DNA from: Actinacidiphila cocklensis | GTDB taxonomy: Bacteria; Actinomycetota; Actinomycetes; Streptomycetales; Streptomycetaceae | DNA length: 64,000 nucleotides | Assembly: GCF_907177275.1 (NCBI RefSeq) | Contig: NZ_CAJSLV010000060.1 | Location: 51,573-115,572, forward strand | Reading direction: 5' to 3' | Part shown: piece by piece, positions 8,659-18,464 of the stretch | How the letters are laid out: every line of letters begins with the position of its first letter | How positions within the stretch are numbered: position 1 is the first letter of the stretch | Notes under the pieces: model-generated | What the model was told of the DNA's origin: nothing | Databases searched by the model: none | Seen by the model: the letters and a program-made list of their open reading frames with translations, nothing else | Translations under genes and position numbers: made by a program

Positions 8659-9911
8659 TGTAGGTGCCGAGAACCACGTCCGCGCTGGTCATGCGGCATG
8701 TTGGTACTCGTGGAGTATGCCGCCGAGGCGATCGTGTCTGCGGACGTCGAGGTGGGCGAGTTGGTTGGATTCGAGGGTTTCCGGGAGAGGGCGTAGGGGT
8801 GCGGCGCCGGTGAGTGCTCGGTGGGGTCTGTGTTCGTTGTGGAACTGTTCGTATTCGCGTAGGGCGTGCAGGTGGGCTTGGTCCCAGATGAGGGTGCGGT
8901 CGAGTAGTTCGGCTCGGCAGGAGCGGATCCAGCGTTCCATGATCGCGTTCATGCGGGGCATCTTCACCCCGGTCTTGACGGCCTCGACGCCCTGATCGGC
9001 GAGTACGGAGTCGAAGCTGCTGGGGTAGCGTACGTCGCGGTCGCGGATCAGGTATTTGATCCTTGCTCCGGAGTCTTGGATGTCCATGGCCAGGTTGCGG
9101 GCGAGTTGGGTGACCCAGGCAGCGGTGGGTTGCGTAGTGACGCCGAGGATGCGGACGCGTCGGGTCGCGTGCTCGATCACCGTCAGGACGGTCAGGGACG
9201 CGCCGGTGAGGGTCTTGGTCTCGAAGAAGTCGGCGGCGAGGATGGCTTCGGCCTGGGAGCGAAGGAAGGTCGCCCAGGTGGTGTGTTGCCGGTCGGGCGC
9301 GGGCGGGATGCCGTGTTCCTTGAGGATGCTCCACACGGTGGAGGCGGCGACCTTGATTCCGAGTGCGGCGAGTTCGCCGTGTACGCGTCTGTACCCCCAG
9401 CTGGGGTTCTCGTGCACGAGGCGCAGGACCAGGACGCGGATGGACCGGACGGTGCGGGGCCGGCCCGGGCGCTTGGGACGGGAGGCTTTCGCGTGGCGGC
9501 GTCGGAGCAACTTGCGATGCCAGCGCAGCACGGTGTCGGGGGAGACGATCAGGTGGAGCTGACGCAGCCGCTCCCGGGGAAGGTGGTGGAGCAGCGCCGC
9601 GAGGAGTGCCCGGTCGGGCCAGGTGAGTTGCGGCTTGCCTGTCTGCCGCTGCAGGACGACCAGTTGGTGGCGTAGGGCCAGGATCTCCAGGTCTTTCTCG
9701 TGGCTGCTCATCGGCAGCAGTCGTATGAAGCTGACGGCGGTCGACAGGGTGAGGGATACGGAAGTCGCAACAGCACAGTCGAGCATCCTCGCAGCCGGCC
9801 GAGGCGGCTCCACGAGCAGCCTTCCCTGCATCGGACGCTCAACTGCCACCGCGCACCGCGGACCCCGAACCAGGGCTGTGACCGGCGCGGATGCAATATC
9901 CGGCACCTACA
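8659..9911 (-). mobile_element. Insertion sequence with rve-type transposase, ends TGTAGGTGCCG
   Basis: The 11-bp terminal inverted repeats TGTAGGTGCCG (8659-8669) and CGGCACCTACA (9901-9911) bracket the transposase gene. The left end abuts the truncated P450 fragment, so this insertion, or a deletion beside it, broke the P450 gene. The right end is followed by GGGTCA, a junction sequence seen again at 23745-23760. Confidence 0.7.
8689..9786 (-). CDS. Transposase, integrase-core (rve) DDE type
   Basis: A 365-residue transposase. Layout: N-terminal helix-turn-helix (DLEILALRHQLVVLQRQ..WPDRALLAALLHHLPR), a DNA-binding linker with RPGRPRTVRSIRVLVLRL and NPSWGYRRVHGELAALG, then the RNase-H-like catalytic core with DFFET, KYLIRDRDVRYPSSFDSVL and the Glu in MNAIMERWIRSCRAELLDRTL. 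It ends GGILHEYQHAA. The start at 9786 (MLDCAVATSV) was picked by comparison with paralogues at 17-18 kb and 61-62 kb; the frame stays open for 40 more codons. All catalytic residues are present, so this copy may be active. Confidence 0.8.
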   Translation of the reverse strand: MLDCAVATSVSLTLSTAVSFIRLLPMSSHEKDLEILALRHQLVVLQRQTGKPQLTWPDRALLAALLHHLPRERLRQLHLIVSPDTVLRWHRKLLRRRHAKASRPKRPGRPRTVRSIRVLVLRLVHENPSWGYRRVHGELAALGIKVAASTVWSILKEHGIPPAPDRQHTTWATFLRSQAEAILAADFFETKTLTGASLTVLTVIEHATRRVRILGVTTQPTAAWVTQLARNLAMDIQDSGARIKYLIRDRDVRYPSSFDSVLADQGVEAVKTGVKMPRMNAIMERWIRSCRAELLDRTLIWDQAHLHALREYEQFHNEHRPHRALTGAAPLRPLPETLESNQLAHLDVRRHDRLGGILHEYQHAA

Positions 9912-9984
9912 GGGTCAATGGGGACCGGCCTGGCGCAGGTACCTCGGTACCTGCGCCAGGTTGGTCCGCACCCGGACTACCGGC

Positions 9985-12900
9985 TCACACGCGCTGGAGG
10001 GCGAAGCGCTGGTTGGCACCGCCGCCCGGGGTCCACTGCGAGATGCGGGCGCCGTCGGCGGTCGACGCGTTGAACACGTCCATCGCCAGGCCGCTCTGGC
10101 GGTTGACCAGGTTCACCGTGCCGCCGCCCTGGTCCACCACGCGCCACTGCTGGCTCGCGGCGTTGGAATCGGGTTGCTGGCTGATGTCGGCGCCGGTGCT
10201 CGAACTCGCGACCTGCAACACCAGGCCGCTGTGCCGCGCCCGAATCCGGTAGTAGCCGCTACCCGAGTCGACGAAGTCGAACTGCTGGTTGAGCCCGCTG
10301 GACACCGGCCACTGGATCAGCAGCGCGCCGGCCGCGGTGGACGCGCCGTTGATGTCCGCGGCTTTGCCGCTGTGCTGGGCCACCAGCCGGTAGTACACGC
10401 CGGTCTGCGGACCGCTGCCGCCGCCCGCCGTCTCCACCGGTCGCCGGGACAGCGCCAGGGCCTGGCCGACGTCCGGCAGGGGCCGCAGCCGGTAGGTGTA
10501 GGAGTAGTCCCGGTCGGCGAACAGCTTGTACTGGTCCAGAGTCTGCGCGCCCCAGCTGTCGTTGCCGCCGACACCCATCTGGCGGTGGTTGAGCCGCAGC
10601 ACGACCTCCGACCGCGGCGTCAACTGGTAGTCGTGCCGGGCACCGGTCGACAGGTCCTCCGGGGTGTAGTGCGACGCGTTCACCTCCAGCAGCGGTTCGC
10701 CGAACGCGAGCAGGCCGCGGCCGCTGCCGTTGACCAGCGCTACCCAACGCACGTCGGTCTTGTTGCCGTTCTCCTGCGGCCGGATGTAATCGGTCCACTG
10801 CCCGGAGACGGTCGAGGAGTACACGCCGACGTCGGACCCGCTGTTGCGGTCCCAGTGGTTCTCCTCCGGCCCACGGCCGTAGTAGTGCACCTGCTCCAGG
10901 TCCGCGGGCAGGAACAGGATCGTGCCCACCTCCGGGATGTACGGCAGGCTGGTCGCCCCGGGGTGCAGGGTGTTGTCCACTTTGATCTCCCCGTTGCCGT
11001 ACACCGTGTACGTCGTGGTGTACGTCGACGTGGTGCTGGTCGGCAGGGTGCCGGTGACCGCGATCCGGACGGCGCGGTCCGACGGCTTGCTGACGGAGAA
11101 CCCGGTCACGGTCCGGTCCAGGCCGGCACGCCGCCAGGTGCCGTTGCGGCTGGGCTGGCTGTTGCCCCGGTCGTTGTCCGTGGGCGCGCGCCAGAAGTTC
11201 GGCACCGGGCCGGAGTTGGCCAGCCGCACGCCCATCGCGTCGAACGAGCTGATCGTGCCGGTCGCCTTGGCGAAGACGACGGTGAAGTCCGTGCCCGCCA
11301 CGGTGACGCGGTCACTGGCCTCGGTGACCGTCAACGCCGGCACGTCCGCCACCGGCGTCGGCACGACGGGCGGGCTGGAGAAGTTCACCGGGAGCTGTTG
11401 CCGCGCCACCTCGTACCCCGCGTCGGCCCAGGCCGTGGTGGTCGTAAGGGTGAACGACAGTTCGAGGAAGTGCTCCTCCCCCGGCGCCGGGGCGGTCGGC
11501 CGCTGCACGGGCAGCTGCACGGTCTTGCTCGTCAACGGCGCGATGTCGAGCTGCGCGGCGGTGAGCGCTCCACTTTGGACGGCTGTGCCGTCGGCGACCA
11601 GCGCCCACCGGCCGGTGAACTCGTTGACGTTGGTGAATAGGTTCTCGTTGGTGATCTTGACGACCCCGCTGGTGACGTCCGCGCCCGCCGAGACGGTGAT
11701 CGCCTGGTAGACCCGCTTGACCTCGGCCGCCTTGCCGGCCGGCCGCCGGTCCGCGGTGAGGATGCCGTTGGCACAGAAGTTGCCGTCGTTGGGGTTGTCG
11801 CCCCAGTCGCCGCCGTACGCGAGGTAGGTCCCGCTGCTGCCCGACGGGATCGGCCGGTGCAGGCCCTGGTCGACGAAGTCCCAGATGTACCCGCCTTGCA
11901 GGACCGGATAGCGCCGGACGATGTCCCAGTACTCCTTGAAGTTGCCGTTGGAGTTGCCCATCGAGTGCGAGTACTCGATCATCACGTACGGGCGGGTGTC
12001 GGAGGTGTCCCTGGCGCGGCCCTCGACCGTGGACGGGCTCTCGTACATCCGGGACCGGATGTCGCTGACCTCGGGCCGGTTGTCGCCCTCGTAGTGGACG
12101 ATCCGGGTCGGGTCGGCCGAGCGGATCGCGTTGCGCATCGTCACGAAGTTGCTGCCGCCGCCAGCCTCGTTGCCGAGCGACCAGATGACGACCGACGGGT
12201 GGTTCTTGTCGCGGTGCACCATCTGGACGGCCCGGTCCACGACGGCCGCGGTCCAGGCGGGGTTGGAGTCGGGGTAGTTGTCCCGCACGCCGTGGGTCTC
12301 CAGGTTGGCCTCGTCCATGACGTAGATGCCGTACTCGTCGGCGAGGTCGTACCACACCGCGTTGTTGGGGTAGTGCGAGGTCCGGACGGCGTTGATGTTG
12401 AGCCGCTTCATCAGCTTGATGTCGGTGACCATGTCCTCGCGGGTCAACGCCTGCCCGCGGTCGGGGTTCGTCTCGTGCCGGTTGGTGCCGCGCAACGACA
12501 CGGGCTGACCGTTGATCCGCATCAGGCCGCCCGAGAGCGTGAACTCGCGGAAGCCGACCCGTGCCGACGCGGTCTGGGTGACCGCGCCGGACGGGTCGCG
12601 CAGTTGCAGCACGGCGGTGTAGAGGTTCGGGTGCTCGGCCGACCAGAGCTTCGGGCCCTGGACGGCCTGGGAACCCTGCGCCGTCGCGTCCTGCCCGACC
12701 GGCACCGCGCCCACGTTCACCGGTACCCGCAGGGGCGACGGCCAGACGGCCTGCCGGTTGGCGTCGTAGAGCTGGACCTCCACCGAGTACGTCCCCGACT
12801 GCTGCGCGCCGCGGTTGCGCACCGAGACCTTCACCGCCAGGTCGGCGTTGGTGTAGTTGTCCCGCAACGGGGTGGTGAGCGTGAAGTCGCGCAGGTGCAC

Positions 12901-13725
12901 CGCGGGCACCGAGTACAGGAAGACCGGCCGGAAGATCCCGGACAGCCGGATCATGTCCTGGTCCTCCATCCAGTCCCCGTCCGGGAACCGGTAGACCTCG
13001 ACCGCGACCAGGTTGGAGCCGGCCTGGACGTAGTCGGTGACGTCGAACTCGGCCGGCGTGTACGAGCCCTCGCGGTACCCGACCTTCGTTCCGTTGACCC
13101 ACAGGTAGAACCCGGACTTGACGCCCTCGAAGTGCAGGTGGACCCGCCGCCCCTGCCAGGCGGTCGGAAGGTCGAACCGCCGGCGGTACTGGCCGACCGG
13201 GTTGAACCGCGTCGGCGCGAACGGCGGCTGGGCGTTCTCGTTCTGCCCGTTGGCGCCCCACCAGGGGTAGGTGTAGTTGGTGTAGATCGGGAAGTCGTAG
13301 CCGTGCTGCTGCCAGTTGGCGGGCACCGGGATGGTCGGCCAGGCGGTGTCGTCGACGTCGGTGCGGTGGAAGTTCAGGTCACGGTCGGCGGGCTTGGCGA
13401 CGTGCTTGAACCGCCACGTCCCGGTGAGGTCGAGCCGGTACGGCGACGTGGTGCGGTCGGCGTCCAGCGCCTGCTGGAGGTCGGCGTACGGCATGGAGGT
13501 CGCGTGCGGCGGCTCCGAGTTGACCTCGAAGATCCCGATGTTGTTGTTCCACTCGGGGTAACCGTTGGGCGGGTCCACCCACGCGGCCGCGACTTCGGGT
13601 GCCGCGCCGGGCGCGCCCGACGCGATCCCGCCCGGCAGGGCCACGACCCCCAAAGCGGCGAGCCCCCCGCCGAGAACCGTGCGCCGACGGATGGATCGTC
13701 CTTGGTCCTGCGGGTCGGTCATCAT
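9985..13725 (-). CDS. Secreted GH2 beta-galactosidase with C-terminal ricin (CBM13) domain
   Basis: A 1,246-residue enzyme. Two ATGs at 13725 and 13722 follow GGGAG; either is possible. Residues 1-45 form a Tat signal (SIRRRTVLGGGLAALGVVALPGG). Next come the GH2 sugar-binding jelly roll (about 90-260), an immunoglobulin-like domain, and the TIM barrel. The barrel carries acid/base Glu ~520 in WSLGNEAGG and nucleophile Glu ~584 in VMIEYSHSMGNSNG. Then follow the Bgal domain 4 and small-chain regions (PNFWRAPTDNDRGN, YGRGPEENHWDRN). The last 140 residues are a ricin-type beta-trefoil with QW repeats (NQQFDF, SQQWRV, NQRFAL). It probably hydrolyses beta-galactosides in plant polysaccharides outside the cell. 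Stop at 9985. Confidence 0.92.
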   Translation of the reverse strand: MMTDPQDQGRSIRRRTVLGGGLAALGVVALPGGIASGAPGAAPEVAAAWVDPPNGYPEWNNNIGIFEVNSEPPHATSMPYADLQQALDADRTTSPYRLDLTGTWRFKHVAKPADRDLNFHRTDVDDTAWPTIPVPANWQQHGYDFPIYTNYTYPWWGANGQNENAQPPFAPTRFNPVGQYRRRFDLPTAWQGRRVHLHFEGVKSGFYLWVNGTKVGYREGSYTPAEFDVTDYVQAGSNLVAVEVYRFPDGDWMEDQDMIRLSGIFRPVFLYSVPAVHLRDFTLTTPLRDNYTNADLAVKVSVRNRGAQQSGTYSVEVQLYDANRQAVWPSPLRVPVNVGAVPVGQDATAQGSQAVQGPKLWSAEHPNLYTAVLQLRDPSGAVTQTASARVGFREFTLSGGLMRINGQPVSLRGTNRHETNPDRGQALTREDMVTDIKLMKRLNINAVRTSHYPNNAVWYDLADEYGIYVMDEANLETHGVRDNYPDSNPAWTAAVVDRAVQMVHRDKNHPSVVIWSLGNEAGGGSNFVTMRNAIRSADPTRIVHYEGDNRPEVSDIRSRMYESPSTVEGRARDTSDTRPYVMIEYSHSMGNSNGNFKEYWDIVRRYPVLQGGYIWDFVDQGLHRPIPSGSSGTYLAYGGDWGDNPNDGNFCANGILTADRRPAGKAAEVKRVYQAITVSAGADVTSGVVKITNENLFTNVNEFTGRWALVADGTAVQSGALTAAQLDIAPLTSKTVQLPVQRPTAPAPGEEHFLELSFTLTTTTAWADAGYEVARQQLPVNFSSPPVVPTPVADVPALTVTEASDRVTVAGTDFTVVFAKATGTISSFDAMGVRLANSGPVPNFWRAPTDNDRGNSQPSRNGTWRRAGLDRTVTGFSVSKPSDRAVRIAVTGTLPTSTTSTYTTTYTVYGNGEIKVDNTLHPGATSLPYIPEVGTILFLPADLEQVHYYGRGPEENHWDRNSGSDVGVYSSTVSGQWTDYIRPQENGNKTDVRWVALVNGSGRGLLAFGEPLLEVNASHYTPEDLSTGARHDYQLTPRSEVVLRLNHRQMGVGGNDSWGAQTLDQYKLFADRDYSYTYRLRPLPDVGQALALSRRPVETAGGGSGPQTGVYYRLVAQHSGKAADINGASTAAGALLIQWPVSSGLNQQFDFVDSGSGYYRIRARHSGLVLQVASSSTGADISQQPDSNAASQQWRVVDQGGGTVNLVNRQSGLAMDVFNASTADGARISQWTPGGGANQRFALQRV

Positions 13726-14133
13726 CGTCTCCCGTGAATGCGTGGAACCGTGATGGCAGCGTCAGGTCCGCAGCTTCCGCTGCCGGTTCAGTCCGGGCTG
13801 TGCTTCGACATCGCCCAACGCGGGCACCACCAGCGGCACCGGGATCGTCGGTGCGGGGTGGGTGCGAGGTGGCCGACCGCGCGACATCCGGCTGGGGCGC
13901 GAGCTCTTCAACGGTCGGGAACCGAGGCACCGCACACCAGATCGCCTCCCTCGTCGCAGGCCACGGCTGAGGCCCGTAGCGGGACCACCCCAGCGCCAGG
14001 AGTGTGGCACAATCGCGGTCGAGCTGGCCAGACTGCATCGCACTTATCTTCACGGACACAAACGCGTCTGCCGAATGAGTCGGACTCATCGCGGCTGGAG
14101 TAATTGTCGAGATCTGTGATCAGTTGAGGTGGA
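13726..14133. other. Spacer between GH2 gene and IS256 remnant, no supported gene
   Basis: A minus-strand frame starting near 14089 (MQSGQLDRDCATLLALGWSRYG...) has plausible composition for about 60 residues and then reads into the GH2 gene out of frame. It has no recognised domain or clear ribosome binding site. It may be part of a lost gene. No operator palindrome for the GH2 gene was found. Confidence 0.4.
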
Positions 14134-15450
14134 TCACGCTGCGAGGGTCTCGTCTCGTTCAACGAGGAGGCCGTTTTCGAAGCGGGCGCCGGCTCGGACG
14201 AGGGCGACGAGGTGCGGTGCGGTGACCGCTCGCCAGCGGGCCTGGGCGGACTCAACGAGTTTGAAGACCATCGCGAGGGGCCGCGGCCGGGCCTGCCGGC
14301 GCCACGGGTGACCTTGGTCCGAAGCTTCACGGTGGAGAAGGTCGACTCAATCGGATTCGTCGTCCTCAGATGGACCCAGTGCTCGGCGGGGAAGTCGTAG
14401 AACACCAGCAACTCGTCGACTCGCCGGTGATCTTCGCCGTGGCCTTGGGGAACTTCGCCCCGTACGCCTTCTCGAACGCGGTGACCGCCTTCTCGGCGTG
14501 CCCACGGTCCTCGGCGTTGTACATCTCCTGCAGAGCCTTCTTCGCGCCGGGCTGCACGGACTTCGGCAGCGCGTTCGAGGCGTTCCTTGTTTTGTGAACC
14601 CAACGCCTCTGGTGCCTGGCCTGCGGAAACACCTCGGCCAGCGCCCTCCACAGGCCCATCGCACCGTCGCCGACCACGAGCATCGGGTCGCGCATCCCGC
14701 GCCGCCGACAGTCGCGCAGCAGATCCGCCCAGGACTCGGTGGACTCCCGCAGACCCTCGGCGATCGCGATGAGTTCCTTGGTGCCGTCGACGCGGACGCC
14801 CATCAGGACCAGGAGACAGGAGTGCGTCTGGGACAAGCGGATCTTGGGATGGACGCCGTCGGCCCAGACGTAGACGTAGTCGGATCCGGCCACGTCACGG
14901 CGCTGGAAGGCGGCGCGGTGTCGGCGGTTCACTGCTGCGTCAGCCGGGTCACCGGGGCCGGCGACAGCACGGCCGGGGAGCCCAGGAACTGTTCCATCGC
15001 GGGCGCGAAGTCGCCCGATGGCAAGCCGTGGAGGTAGAGCAGCGGCAGCACCTCGCTGATCTTCGGGGACTTCCGGCACCACGGCGCCAGGATCTTCGAG
15101 GAGAACCGCTGACGTTCACCGGTCGTCTCGTCGACCCGCTTGTCGTTCACGCGCGGGGCGGCCACCTCGACCGGCCCGGCAGCCGTGGTCACGGTCCGCG
15201 GCCGGTGCCGGCCGTTGCGGACCACCAGTCGGCGACCTGCCTCGTCACGCTGCCCGGCGAGCTCGCCTATGTACTGGTCCACCTCCGCCTTCAGTACGGC
15301 GGCCAGCATCCGCCGAGCACCCTCACGGACGATCTCATCAATCAGGGAACCGGCCTCGGTAGTGCCATCTTCGTTTACTACGCTGAGCACGGGTATGCCT
15401 TCCCTGACCCGCGTTCGCAGCGCGGGCCTACTCGGTGACTTGGTGGTCAC
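14134..15450 (-). pseudogene. IS256-family (Mutator-type) transposase, multiply frameshifted
   Basis: The GTG at 15450 opens a frame with LIDEIVREGARRMLAAVLKAEVDQYIGEL and NGRHRPRTVTTAAGPVEVAAPRVND. The product then breaks. The next frame carries the catalytic region (YVYVWADGVHPKIRL, LLVLMGVRVDGTKELIAIAEG, MLVVGDGAMGLWRALAEVFP), with Asp residues of the DDE triad. A third frame carries ELLVFYDFPAEHWVHLRTTNPIESTF, and the intended tail ENGLLVERDETLAA ends at 14134. At least three frame changes make it inactive. The family moves by cut-and-paste and makes 8-9 bp target duplications; none was identified here. Confidence 0.8.
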
Positions 15451-15758
15451 TCACTCGGGAAGGTACGCCCTTCGCGCGTCCTCCAGAGGAGTTGATCCAC
15501 AAGTCCTGAGCCTTGCTCCTGCCTTGTGACGGTGCCCGATCCGCGCCTTCTCCTTCGTTCTCGCGCTCGCCGCGTGCGCGGTGCTGGCAGGCGCGAAATC
15601 GCCGACGGCGATCGCTGAATGGGCGGCCGACGCACCGGCCTGCGTGCTCAGCACGCACGGCGCTCCGAACCGCGAGCCCACCGGCCCCAGTGCTCCGGCA
15701 GAAGCCCGTACCGCTTCAAAACGGCTTCACCATCTGTGAGCTGGGGGTTCGTCCGGGG
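15451..15758. other. Spacer between two dead transposases
   Basis: This stretch presumably holds the right end of the IS256 remnant (near 15490) and the left end of the rve-type element. No gene is supported. Confidence 0.45.
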
Positions 15759-16815
15759 TCAGCTGGCCTGGCGGTACTCGTTGATGAGGCCTGTGACAGC
15801 TTGCCGGCGTTTGATCCGAGCTGCTGGCAGCAGTAGGACCTTGGGGTTGTCCAGGGGTGCAAGCTGCTGGCGGCCTTGGTGGGGGCGATGCTCGTTGAAG
15901 TGGTGGGCGTATTCGTGGAGGATCTTCTGGGCGTGACCGCGGTCGTAGATCAGCAGGCGGTTGGTGCATTCCTCGCGTACCGAACGTATGAAGCGCTCGG
16001 CGTGCGGGTTGCAGTTGGGGCTGCGCGGAGGGGTCTTGGCCACGGTGATGCCTTCGCTGGTGAAGGCGGCGGTGAACTTTGCGTCCCGGTCGCGGATGAG
16101 GTGGGTGAAGTCGGCGACGTGTTCTCCGAGGTGCCAGAGAAGCTGTCGTGCCTGTTGTGTGGCCCAGGCTGCGGTGGGGTGGGCGGTGACGCCGAGGATG
16201 TGCACCGTGCGGGTGTGTACCTCCATCACGAACAGGGCGTACAGCCTCTGGAGTCCGATTGTGTCGACGTGGAAGAGGTCGGTGGCGAGTAGGCCGTTGG
16301 CTTGGGCCTTGAGGAATGTGGTCCACTCGCCCCGTGCGGGATGTCGTCGCGGAGCGGGGCACAGGCCTCCGGCGCGCAGGACGCGGCGGACGATGGCGGG
16401 GCTGACCTTGTGTCCGAGGCGGCGCAGTTCGCCGTGTGCACTCTTCGGAAGCCCCAGTGGGGGTTCTCGGTGCCGAGCCGCGTGATTAGCTGGCGCAGTT
16501 CCTGTGGGACTGGAGGGCGTCCCGCGGACGGCGGCTGCGTCCATTTCTTCTTGATGAGCCGTTGGTGCCAGGCGAGGAGGGTGCGTGGGGAGATGATCCG
16601 GTGTCTGCGCAGCACCCGGGGGGTAGTCGGGCGAGGGCGGCGAGTAGGGCGCGGTCTGGCCAGCTGGGCCTTGGCGCGGTGATCTGGCGCCGCAGCACCG
16701 TTACTTCCTGCCGCAAGATCAATATTTCTGCGTCTTTGGCCGCCGAAGAGCGAGACAGCAGGACCAGCCAGGCGAAGATCCGTGTGGAGATCAGGTAGAG
16801 CAGTCGCACGAACAT
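15759..16815 (-). pseudogene. rve-type transposase, frameshifted at least twice
   Basis: The start ATG at 16815 gives MFVRLLYLISTRIFAWLVLL and the helix-turn-helix LILRQEVTVLRRQ. Near 16640 the frame changes to RRHRIISPRTLLAWHQRLIKKKWTQ and ENPHWGFRRVHTANC. Near 16450 it changes again to ELRRLGHKVSPAIVRRVLRAGG and a full catalytic core (LLATDLFHVDTIGLQRLYALFVMEV, HLIRDRDAKFTAAF, NCNPHAERFIRSVREECTN). It ends GLINEYRQAS. The catalytic residues survive but the gene cannot be read as one protein. It resembles the element at 22458-23539 more than those ending HEYQHAA. Confidence 0.8.
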
Positions 16816-16934
16816 GAGGACTCATGGTGTCGTATCGGTGCATGGGAGCGTCGTCCCAGGTCAGGGGCTACGCAGCCATTCTGGAGCGGTACGGGTTTTC
16901 AGCCCGCTCCTGCCGACAACCTCTTCCGTGCAGG

Positions 16935-18030
16935 TCATGCGGCATGTTGGTACTCGTGGAGGACGCCGCCGAGTCGGTCGCGTTTTCGGATGTCGAGGCG
17001 GGAAATCTGCCCCGGATCAGTGGTTGGCGCGGGCAACGGGTGCAGCGGACGGGTGTTCGCGATGCCTTGGTGCGGTCGGTGCGCGTTGTAGAACTGTTCG
17101 AACTCCCGGAGGGCATGCAGCAGGTGGCGGTGGTTCCATATGAGGGTGCGGTCCAGTAGCTCGCGCCGGCAGGTTTGCATCCACCGTTCCATGATCGATT
17201 TCATGCGTGGGCATACGTACGCTGCTGAGGGTTACTTCCACGCCCGCCTCGGTGAGGATGGTGTCGAACAGGGCGGGGAACTTCCCGTCCCGGTCCCGTA
17301 TCAGGAACCGTGCGTGGCAGTCGGCGTCTTGAAGGTCCATGACGAGGTTCCTTGCGGTCTGGGTCACCCAGGACGTGGTGGGATGTGCGGTGGCGCCAAG
17401 GATGCGGATCCGCCGGCTGGCGTGCTCGATCACTGCGAAGATATATAACCGCGCCCCGGACAGGGTGACGGTCTCCAGGAAGTCGCAGGCAGCAGGACGT
17501 CGGCCTGGGAGCGCAGGAAGTCCGCCCAGGTAGTGGAGGCCCGTTCGGTGCCGGGTCGATGCCGGTGTCCTTGAGAATCTCCCAGACGGTGGAGGCGGCA
17601 CCTTCACGCCCAGGACGAGGAGCTCACCGTGGATGCGGCGGTAGCCCCAGCTGGGGTTGTCCCGCGCGAGCCGCAGCACCAGCAGCCGGATGGAGCGTGC
17701 GGTCCGTGGTTGTCCCGATCGCTTCGGGCGGGAACGAGCTGCGTGGTGGCGCGCGACCAGATCCCGGTGCCAGCGTAATACCGTGTCCGGGCGTACCAGC
17801 AGTCGTACCCGGCGCAGCACGTCCCGCGGCAGCCGGTGCAGCAGGGCCGCCAGGAACGCGCGATTACCCGGGGTGAACCGCACCCTTTCTTGGCCGAGTT
17901 GGCGTTCCAGGACCATGATCTGATGGCGCAGCGCGAGGATCTCCGTGTCCCTGTCCCGATCGCTCATCGGCAGCAGACGCAGCATCGCGAACGCGTTCGT
18001 CACGGTCAGGTAGGCCAGTCGCAGCAACAC
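16935..18030 (-). pseudogene. rve-type transposase, frameshifted
   Basis: The GTG start at 18030 gives MLLRLAYLTVTNAFAMLRLLPMSDRDRDTEILALRHQ. A mid-gene stretch (GRFSRTPASTRHRTGLHYLGGLPALPG) is out of frame relative to paralogues and then recovers to CDFLETVTLSGARLYIFAVIEHASRR and RFLIRDRDGKFPALFDTIL. Near 17210 the frame is lost again, and the last 90 residues (MKSIMERWMQTCRRELLDRTLIW through GGVLHEYQHAA) lie in another frame. At least three indels are present. It is the same subfamily as 8689-9786 and 61392-62483. Confidence 0.8.
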
Positions 18031-18260
18031 AATTGATCAGCATGCCGGGGGCTTACCAACCGCGCGAGAGTGCCATCCGAATGCCTACGGGCTCCGACCC
18101 TGGCTACCTCCTTCCACCGGCTCTCACCAGGCAGGATGAGGTTTTCGGCAGGGGCAGCGTTTCCGCACACCCCCCAAGGGCTGAGCCAGGGGGAGTTCCA
18201 GCGGGCCGGCAGCCGCCGTGGTCCGAGCCGGGTGCCTTCGACGCGGTGCGCCGTCCGTCC

Positions 18261-18285
18261 GGGGCGGGGCGGGGCGGGGCGGGGC
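18261..18285 (+). repeat. Five tandem GGGGC units
   Basis: A perfect 5-bp tandem repeat (GGGGC x5), capable of slippage or G-quadruplex formation, lies in the non-coding stretch downstream of the GH62 gene. Confidence 0.7.
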
Positions 18286-18464
18286 GTGAAGGGTCCATGT
18301 CCGCGAAGGCGTCGTTGACACACGAGGGCCGCCGTTCGGAGCATGTGGGGTCGGTCCGCGTCTCCAGCGGGTCCTTCTCGCGAACGGACCGACCTGGCGT
18401 TACCGAGGAGGAGCCCCGGCCGGGGTGCGGCCGGGGCGCCTCGGCGGATCGGGGCGCGTGCGGG

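Noticed and set aside
11857..13737. Long plus-strand frame opposite the beta-galactosidase
   Set aside because: Val/Arg/Gly-rich translation typical of antisense frames in high-GC DNA; the minus strand is a clear GH2 enzyme.
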